Below, in pieces: positions 59,577 to 64,000 of a stretch of DNA of 64,000 bases. The notes below the pieces were generated by a model. That model was not told the origin of the DNA and did not search any database. It saw only the letters and a program-made list of their open reading frames with translations. The stretch is from Rhodococcus sp. ABRD24 (GTDB taxonomy: Bacteria > Actinomycetota > Actinomycetes > Mycobacteriales > Mycobacteriaceae): NCBI RefSeq assembly GCF_004328705.1, contig NZ_CP035319.1:2728001-2792000 (forward strand). The letters are read 5' to 3'. The translations under genes were made by a program, and so were the position numbers. The number at the start of each line of letters is the position of its first letter. Within the stretch, counting starts at the first letter, position 1.

Positions 59577-60509
59577 ATGAGCGTCGTCCAGGTCTGCGCA
59601 CGGTGCGCATCGCAGTGGCCGGTGGCGGGCGCACCCGCGCAATGGTGCCCGCGTTGCCACGGCGTGCTGCTGTCCCCGGTGGATACCCGGCGGCCGGCAC
59701 CGACATCGGGACGGAACTTTCGCTGGGTCGCGCGCAGCCCCTATCCACCCGTGAGCCACCGACGCTCCGGGCCTCCGCGTCTCGGTCCGACACCGCGCTA
59801 CACGCAGAACCCACAGTGGGGCCTGCTCGACCCGCTGCCGCCGAAGCCGGACGAGCGCGTCGGCCGTGTCGACGTCGCGGCCGACCTGGCGCCGACCCTC
59901 CTCGGGTGCGCCGCGGTAGTTTTCGGGATGGCCGCGGTGGCCGAGATGTTCCGGTACGGACTGCTCGTGTTCAACCGCACGCGACTGGTGGACCAGCTGA
60001 CGCTGGGGGTGTCCGATGCAATGGTGTGGGCTACCCAGCTGTCCGCGCCGATGGTCGCCCTCGCTGCCGCTGTCGCGTCGGTGTGCTGGCTGGTCGTCGC
60101 ACGCCGACGGGTCCTCGGCGAGCGTGGGCTCGCCGACCCTCGCTCGCCGCGTGCACTGGCAGTGGGAGTGCTGGTGCCAGGCGTCAACCTCGTCATGCCG
60201 GGGGTGTTCGCCGCCGAACTTGCCGCCGGTGACAGCCGCACCATCGCACTGATCCGTGTCTGGTGGGCGTCGTGGGTGCTCGGCGGAATACTCGTCATCG
60301 CGAATCTGCTGTGGCGGGAGCGCGATTCCCCGCAGGCGCAGGCCGACGGTGTCGTGCTGGCCGCGGTCACCGCGCTGGTCGCTGCAGCCACGGCGGTGCT
60401 GACGCTGTACGTGATGCGCCGGATCGATGGGCGAGACCTCTTCGGCCGGCCCCGGCGCGTGACCCGCTGGGTGATAGCCCCGTCCCCCGAGAAGGTGGCG
60501 GCCTCGTGA
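59577..60509 (+). CDS. DUF4328 membrane protein with N-terminal zinc ribbon
   Basis: A 310-residue protein with a probable zinc-binding ribbon at the N-terminus (CARC...CPRC, about residues 8-30), a Pro/Arg-rich linker, and a DUF4328 membrane domain with about six helices. Homologues lie beside glpQ1 and sodA in M. tuberculosis (the Rv3843c position). An ATG at 59577 is preferred to one at 59505. Its stop overlaps the GTG of the next gene. Function unknown. Confidence 0.85.
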   Translation: MSVVQVCARCASQWPVAGAPAQWCPRCHGVLLSPVDTRRPAPTSGRNFRWVARSPYPPVSHRRSGPPRLGPTPRYTQNPQWGLLDPLPPKPDERVGRVDVAADLAPTLLGCAAVVFGMAAVAEMFRYGLLVFNRTRLVDQLTLGVSDAMVWATQLSAPMVALAAAVASVCWLVVARRRVLGERGLADPRSPRALAVGVLVPGVNLVMPGVFAAELAAGDSRTIALIRVWWASWVLGGILVIANLLWRERDSPQAQADGVVLAAVTALVAAATAVLTLYVMRRIDGRDLFGRPRRVTRWVIAPSPEKVAAS

Positions 60510-61270
60510 GCCCCGACCGGCGCGGCCCCCTCGTAGTGGCCCACCGCGGCGCGTCTGGGACTAGACCGGAACACACACTCGCCGCCTACGAACTTGCGCT
60601 GGCGGAGGGCGCCGACGGGCTCGAGTGCGACGTCCGGCTCACCCGCGACGGGCACCTCGTGTGCGTGCACGACCGCAGTGTGGACCGCACGTCCTCAGGT
60701 ACCGGCGTCGTCAGCGAAATGACGTTGAAGTCACTTACCGAACTGGACTATGGCCACGATGGGGAGCCTGCAGGATTACTGACGCTCGCCGACCTGATCA
60801 CCCTCGTTCTGGACTGGACGTCGCGGCCGACGAAGCTGTTCATCGAAACCAAGCACCCCGTCCGCTACGGCGGCCTGGTGGAGAGCAAGGTCCTTGCCGA
60901 GCTGGCCCGGTTCGGGCTGGCGGCCCCCGCGTCGGCCGACCACTCGCGCGCGGTGGTGATGTCGTTCGCGGCCCGCGCGGTGTGGAGGATCCGGCGCGCG
61001 GCGCCGCTACTGCCGACCGTGCTGCTCGGCGACGCGTCGCGGTATCTCGGTGGCGGTGCCGCGACCACCGTCGGAGCTACGGCTGTCGGGCCGTCGATCG
61101 AGACATTGCGTGAGCACCCGGAGATCGTGGACAAGGCCGCCGCGGCGGGGCGGGCGACCTACTGCTGGACGGTCGACGATGCCGCGGACGTGGAACTGTG
61201 CAGGAAGCTCGGCGTCAGCTGGGTTGCAACCAACCATCCGGGTCGTACCAAGAAATGGCTGGGCGGCTGA
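60506..61270 (+). CDS. Glycerophosphodiester phosphodiesterase
   Basis: A 254-residue GDPD TIM-barrel enzyme that releases glycerol-3-phosphate from phosphodiesters. The catalytic His13 (AHRGASG), PEHT, LECDVRLT and VCVHDRSVDRT motifs are all intact. The GTG at 60506 overlaps the DUF4328 stop (GTGA), so the two are translationally coupled. It corresponds in position to glpQ1 of mycobacteria. Confidence 0.93.
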   Translation: MSPDRRGPLVVAHRGASGTRPEHTLAAYELALAEGADGLECDVRLTRDGHLVCVHDRSVDRTSSGTGVVSEMTLKSLTELDYGHDGEPAGLLTLADLITLVLDWTSRPTKLFIETKHPVRYGGLVESKVLAELARFGLAAPASADHSRAVVMSFAARAVWRIRRAAPLLPTVLLGDASRYLGGGAATTVGATAVGPSIETLREHPEIVDKAAAAGRATYCWTVDDAADVELCRKLGVSWVATNHPGRTKKWLGG

Positions 61271-61303
61271 GATAACTGGTCAGTCCGTGTAGGTTTTGGC
61301 CTC

Positions 61304-62218
61304 GTGGCTAAGAAGAGCAAGAGAAACAGTGGTCCCAAGCCGGGCGCCGCCCGCGCCGAGAAGCTCGAGCAGCGCCGCCTGGCCCGCGAGGCCGAGGTCG
61401 CCGCGCCGACTCGGCCGTTCGAGGGCCTGGCCGCCGAATGCGATCTGGTCGCCCTGCGAGAGTTCGTCCCGTCGGCCCTGGCCGAGCTGCCCGTGCTGAA
61501 CACCGCCCTGCCGGTGACTGCCGCGACTGTGCTGCCGGGAGCCGTGGCCGCGCTGGTGCGAAGTGAGAACGGCACCGCGGGCCGCTACGTCGGCCTCCAG
61601 GTGCAGGCGCACACCGCCGACGCGGGCGCCGATCTCGGTGCCGCGGTCGCCTGGGCGCAGACGGCCGAGGAGGGCAATTCACTGACCGCCGCCAACCCCG
61701 GCGCCGATAGCCCGCGCCTGGCCGACGTGCTGGTCGCCGATGCGCTTCCGAAGATCACCGTCCATCAGAGCTTCGACTGGTGGATCCCGGAGGGTGTCGA
61801 GCCGGCAGCCGATGTCGCGGCAACCGTGCAGCAGGCCAACATGGCGATCATGCCGTCCGCTCGGCTCGAGGCGGATGGCGTAGTGGCTGCGTGGTGGGTG
61901 GACGCCGGCGAGAAGGCGCACTTGCGCTGGGTGCGTCCCGAGGATGAGGACGAGCTGATGCTGGCCCTGGCCCGGGTCCACGCCGCGGGTGCCCTGCATC
62001 TCGGTGAGGGTTCGCGGTTCGCGGGATCGTTCCGCACGCACGGACTGCTCGTCCCCGTCTTCGACCTCGATCCCGAAAAGCACGCGAACGAATGGGCCGC
62101 AGCCACCACCGAACTGGGTGAGCGCCTCGCCGAGGCACTCGCTGTCGATGCGCCGCTGACCGTGGCCGAGCGCGGCGCCCGCGACGGCCTGCGCAGCCGG
62201 CAGGTCACCCTGCGATAG
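61304..62218 (+). CDS. DUF5926 protein
   Basis: A 304-residue protein of the DUF5926 family found throughout mycolata. It begins with a short basic stretch (AKKSKRNSGPK) and continues as an Ala/Glu-rich, mostly helical protein without membrane segments. The start is GTG. It follows the GDPD gene by 33 bases and may be in the same transcript. Function unknown. Confidence 0.88.
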   Translation: MAKKSKRNSGPKPGAARAEKLEQRRLAREAEVAAPTRPFEGLAAECDLVALREFVPSALAELPVLNTALPVTAATVLPGAVAALVRSENGTAGRYVGLQVQAHTADAGADLGAAVAWAQTAEEGNSLTAANPGADSPRLADVLVADALPKITVHQSFDWWIPEGVEPAADVAATVQQANMAIMPSARLEADGVVAAWWVDAGEKAHLRWVRPEDEDELMLALARVHAAGALHLGEGSRFAGSFRTHGLLVPVFDLDPEKHANEWAAATTELGERLAEALAVDAPLTVAERGARDGLRSRQVTLR

Positions 62219-62229
62219 GCAGCTGCGCT

Positions 62230-62277
62230 GCCCGTGCGCGTTTTGTGAGTGCTGACACTCACGAAACGCGCACGGGC
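62230..62277. terminator. Long bidirectional terminator hairpin
   Basis: The 22-base arms 62230-62251 and 62256-62277 pair with a single G-U around CTGA, between the convergent DUF5926 and ferritin genes. It starts 12 bases after one stop and ends 10 bases before the other. Confidence 0.85.
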
Positions 62278-62287
62278 GCGGAGCGCC

Positions 62288-62836
62288 TCAGATGGTGCCG
62301 CCGGCGGCGGAGGGTGCGCCGGAGGCGTCGTCGACGCTGCTCATCTCGCGGGCCACGAAGTCCTCGAGGTCGAACAGGTTGGAGCCGGCACGGTCGGCGA
62401 TGGTCAGCAGCGTTGTCATTCGCGCGACCTCCTCGACCTGCTCCTTGAGGAACCACTGCATGAACTGTTCGCCCAGGTAGTCACCGTCGTCGCGCGCGGT
62501 ACGGGCGAGGGTGACGATCTGCTCGGTGACGGCCTTCTCCTGTGCGAGTGCGAGTGCGATCGGCTCCCGCGGATTCTCGAAGTGACTCTTCGCCGGGTCG
62601 ACGCCGGTGAGGTCGACCGCGATGTCCCGATCCAGGAAGTGCTGGATGATCATCATCGCGTGGTTGCGTTCCTCGTTGCCCTGCTTGTAGAAGTGCCGGG
62701 CAAGCTGGGGAAGATCCGCGTTGTCGAAGTAGACCGCGGTCGCCAGGTACTGGTGCGACGCGTTGAATTCGTTGCGAATCTGGTCGTGGAGAAGCGCGTG
62801 GAATTTCGTCCTATGTGAATCGTCTGCGGAACTCAT
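62288..62836 (-). CDS. bfrB: Ferritin (BfrB type)
   Basis: A 182-residue ferritin that oxidises and stores iron in a 24-mer. Ferroxidase residues are in place (NEFNASHQYLATAVY, EERNHAMM, QEKAVTEQ), and the sequence follows M. tuberculosis BfrB closely, including the SGAPSAAGG tail. Two IdeR-like boxes lie 50-106 bases upstream, in keeping with iron-dependent activation of bfrB by IdeR in mycobacteria. A paralogue follows upstream on the same strand. Confidence 0.93.
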   Translation of the reverse strand: MSSADDSHRTKFHALLHDQIRNEFNASHQYLATAVYFDNADLPQLARHFYKQGNEERNHAMMIIQHFLDRDIAVDLTGVDPAKSHFENPREPIALALAQEKAVTEQIVTLARTARDDGDYLGEQFMQWFLKEQVEEVARMTTLLTIADRAGSNLFDLEDFVAREMSSVDDASGAPSAAGGTI

Positions 62837-62885
62837 CCGTCAAAGGTATCGCTGGCCAGGTGAAACTGTCATCCAAGTGGTGCCT

Positions 62886-62942
62886 AATTGAGGCTAGTGT
62901 CGCCTCAATTGGAGGATGCTCTTTTAGGCTGGGCTGCCCTTA
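62886..62942 (-). promoter_or_regulatory. Two IdeR-like iron boxes upstream of bfrB
   Basis: TTAGGCTGGGCTGCCCTTA (62924-62942) agrees with the IdeR box TTAGGTTAGGCTAACCTAA at 14 of 19 positions. Next to it AATTGAGGC and GCCTCAATT (62886-62894, 62902-62910) form a perfect 9-bp inverted repeat with partial likeness to the box. Paired boxes upstream of bfrB are known from mycobacteria. Confidence 0.6.
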
Positions 62943-62946
62943 ATTC

Positions 62947-62992
62947 GCGTGTGCCGCAATTGTCGATGAACCGACAATTGCGACACACGCGC
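62947..62992 (-). terminator. Terminator hairpin after the second ferritin gene
   Basis: The 20-base arms 62947-62966 and 62973-62992 pair with one mismatch around ATGAAC, just after the stop of the ferritin gene at 63001. Confidence 0.8.
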
Positions 62993-63000
62993 GAAAGTCA

Positions 63001-63546
63001 TCAGGCCCCAGCGCCCGCGATTCGCGGCGCGGTGGAATCTGCCGTCACGCCCGAACGCATCTCCCGTGCCACGAAGTCCTCGATGTTGAAGAAGTTCTCA
63101 CCGGCGCGGTCGACGATGGCGAGGAGCGTGGTCATGCTTGCGACCTCCTCGACCTGCTCCTTGAGGAACCACTGCATGAACTGTTCGCCCAGGTAATCTC
63201 CGGTGTCGCGAGCGGTGCGAGCGAGGCGGGTGACCTGCTCGGTAACGGCCTTCTCCTGGGCGAGCGCGAGCGCGACGGGCTCGTGAACGGACTCGAATTC
63301 GGTGACGACCGCGTCGATGCCGGGCACGACGACGGGCAGACCGTTGTCGATGAGGTACTGGATCATCATCATCGCGTGGTCGCGCTCTTCTGCGGCCTGG
63401 CGATAGAAGCGGCCCGCGAGTTGCGGCAGATCGTGCGAATCGAAGTGGACGGCGACCGCGACGTACTGCTGCGAGGCGGTGAATTCGTTCCGGATCTGAT
63501 CCTGCAAAAGTTGATGGAACTCGCTCGTACGCGCCGCGTCAGTCAT
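63001..63546 (-). CDS. Second ferritin (BfrB-like paralogue)
   Basis: A 181-residue ferritin closely related to its neighbour (shared GEQFMQWFLKEQVEEVA, FVAREM) with intact ferroxidase motifs (NEFTASQQYVAVAVH, EERDHAMM). The two genes are a tandem duplication. The ATG at 63546 is preferred to one at 63570; neither has a strong ribosome site. It lacks IdeR-like boxes of its own in the sequence seen. Confidence 0.92.
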   Translation of the reverse strand: MTDAARTSEFHQLLQDQIRNEFTASQQYVAVAVHFDSHDLPQLAGRFYRQAAEERDHAMMMIQYLIDNGLPVVVPGIDAVVTEFESVHEPVALALAQEKAVTEQVTRLARTARDTGDYLGEQFMQWFLKEQVEEVASMTTLLAIVDRAGENFFNIEDFVAREMRSGVTADSTAPRIAGAGA

Positions 63547-63609
63547 GAGAGAAATATTACCGCCCACCATGACACGGCAGCGTCGGCGAAGTCCGGACAG
63601 CGACGAGTA

Positions 63610-64000
63610 TCACGGCGCGCCGGTGAGCAGCCCGGGCGGGATCTGCCGATCATTTGCAAGTGCATCGAAGAACTCTGTGGCCTGTTCCCGATCCCACAAC
63701 AGAACATTTGCGCCGTCGACATTGTCGAATCCGCCGACGGGCACGGTCGTGGTGACCATCTTGCCGCGCAGCGCCCACGCCAGTCCCGCGAGATTCCACA
63801 GGTGATCGCCATCGTCCACCTGCAGCGATCCTGCCATCTTTGCGAGTGTCGGCCACAGTCGCAGCGGGTTGATCAGTGTCGTGGGCGACGTGGCCTTCTG
63901 CAACAGCGCGCTCATGAACGCGCGCTGATTGTTCATTCGGTCCAAGTCCGCCAGGGCGGTGGCCCGACTGCGCACGAAGCCGAGGGCCTCGGGCCCGGTG
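63610..64000 (-). CDS. LytR-CpsA-Psr (LCP) family protein, C-terminal part
   Basis: The last 129 residues of an LCP protein, cut by the window edge. FVRSRATALADLDRMNNQRAFM holds the conserved Arg residues that bind the polyprenyl-phosphate substrate. LCP enzymes attach arabinogalactan or similar polymers to peptidoglycan in mycolata. The same gene order (LCP next to bfrB) is found in M. tuberculosis (Rv3840-Rv3841). Confidence 0.87.
   Translation of the reverse strand, partial: TGPEALGFVRSRATALADLDRMNNQRAFMSALLQKATSPTTLINPLRLWPTLAKMAGSLQVDDGDHLWNLAGLAWALRGKMVTTTVPVGGFDNVDGANVLLWDREQATEFFDALANDRQIPPGLLTGAP

Overview
The window is high-GC DNA from a mycolic-acid actinobacterium, most probably Rhodococcus or a close relative (inference). 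The signs are GTG/TTG starts, GTGA/ATGA gene overlaps, an F420-type LLM enzyme, a Sap/GAP-family exporter, and an LCP - ferritin - ... - GDPD - DUF4328 - sodA neighbourhood resembling M. tuberculosis Rv3840-Rv3846. A microcompartment locus of the Rhodococcus/Mycobacterium type (RMM) points the same way.

Layout. 1-6.3 kb: a truncated aldo/keto reductase, a FadD acyl-CoA synthetase, and a TetR-linked two-gene ABC exporter. 6.4-8.8 kb: small secreted proteins, including a WxL-like protein followed by a DUF916-like membrane protein. 8.9-17.2 kb: a GabD2-type semialdehyde dehydrogenase, a response regulator/sensor kinase pair, a Sap/GAP protein, a type B carboxylesterase and a DHA2-type MFS exporter. 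17.4-29.1 kb: the microcompartment region, with an SDR and LuxR regulator, an APC permease, and then divergently aminotransferase-family phospho-lyase, acylating aldehyde dehydrogenase, BMC-T, an unknown protein with a cargo-peptide-like N-terminus, BMC-P, BMC-H, BMC-T, kinase, SDR and GntR. This matches the aminoacetone/1-amino-2-propanol compartment studied in M. smegmatis: uptake, oxidoreduction, phosphorylation, elimination to propionaldehyde, then conversion to propionyl-CoA. An 11-bp near-palindrome (TGGTCCTACCA) lies inside the operon promoter and beside the -10 of the GntR gene.

29-36 kb: small membrane proteins, an SDR, a CIRCE-controlled Hsp20, a cold-shock protein, a probable structured RNA of about 0.4 kb, and a MerR-like gene. 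35.6-38.9 kb: a DUF3311/Na+-solute symporter/M20 peptidase operon. 39-42.5 kb: a copper-type cluster (CopD, CopC, YcnI and a membrane protein) and a DUF6474 protein. 42.6-49.5 kb: a RecB-like nuclease, an SDR, a second WxL-like/DUF916-like locus with three genes, and a two-gene unknown operon. 49.6-59 kb: an amidase, two superoxide dismutases that differ at the metal-specificity position, a nitrobindin, a Gdt1-type manganese transporter behind a yybP-ykoY riboswitch, an SMP-30 protein, an acyltransferase, MsrA and an LLM oxidoreductase. 59-64 kb: a DnaA-box cluster, DUF4328, GDPD, DUF5926, two ferritins (one behind IdeR-like boxes) and a truncated LCP protein.

The most interesting points are the paired WxL-like/DUF916-like loci, the unknown shell-locus protein, the predicted GntR operator, the structured RNA, the manganese riboswitch and the off-origin DnaA boxes. 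No CRISPR array, insertion sequence, integrase, tRNA or rRNA gene was seen.
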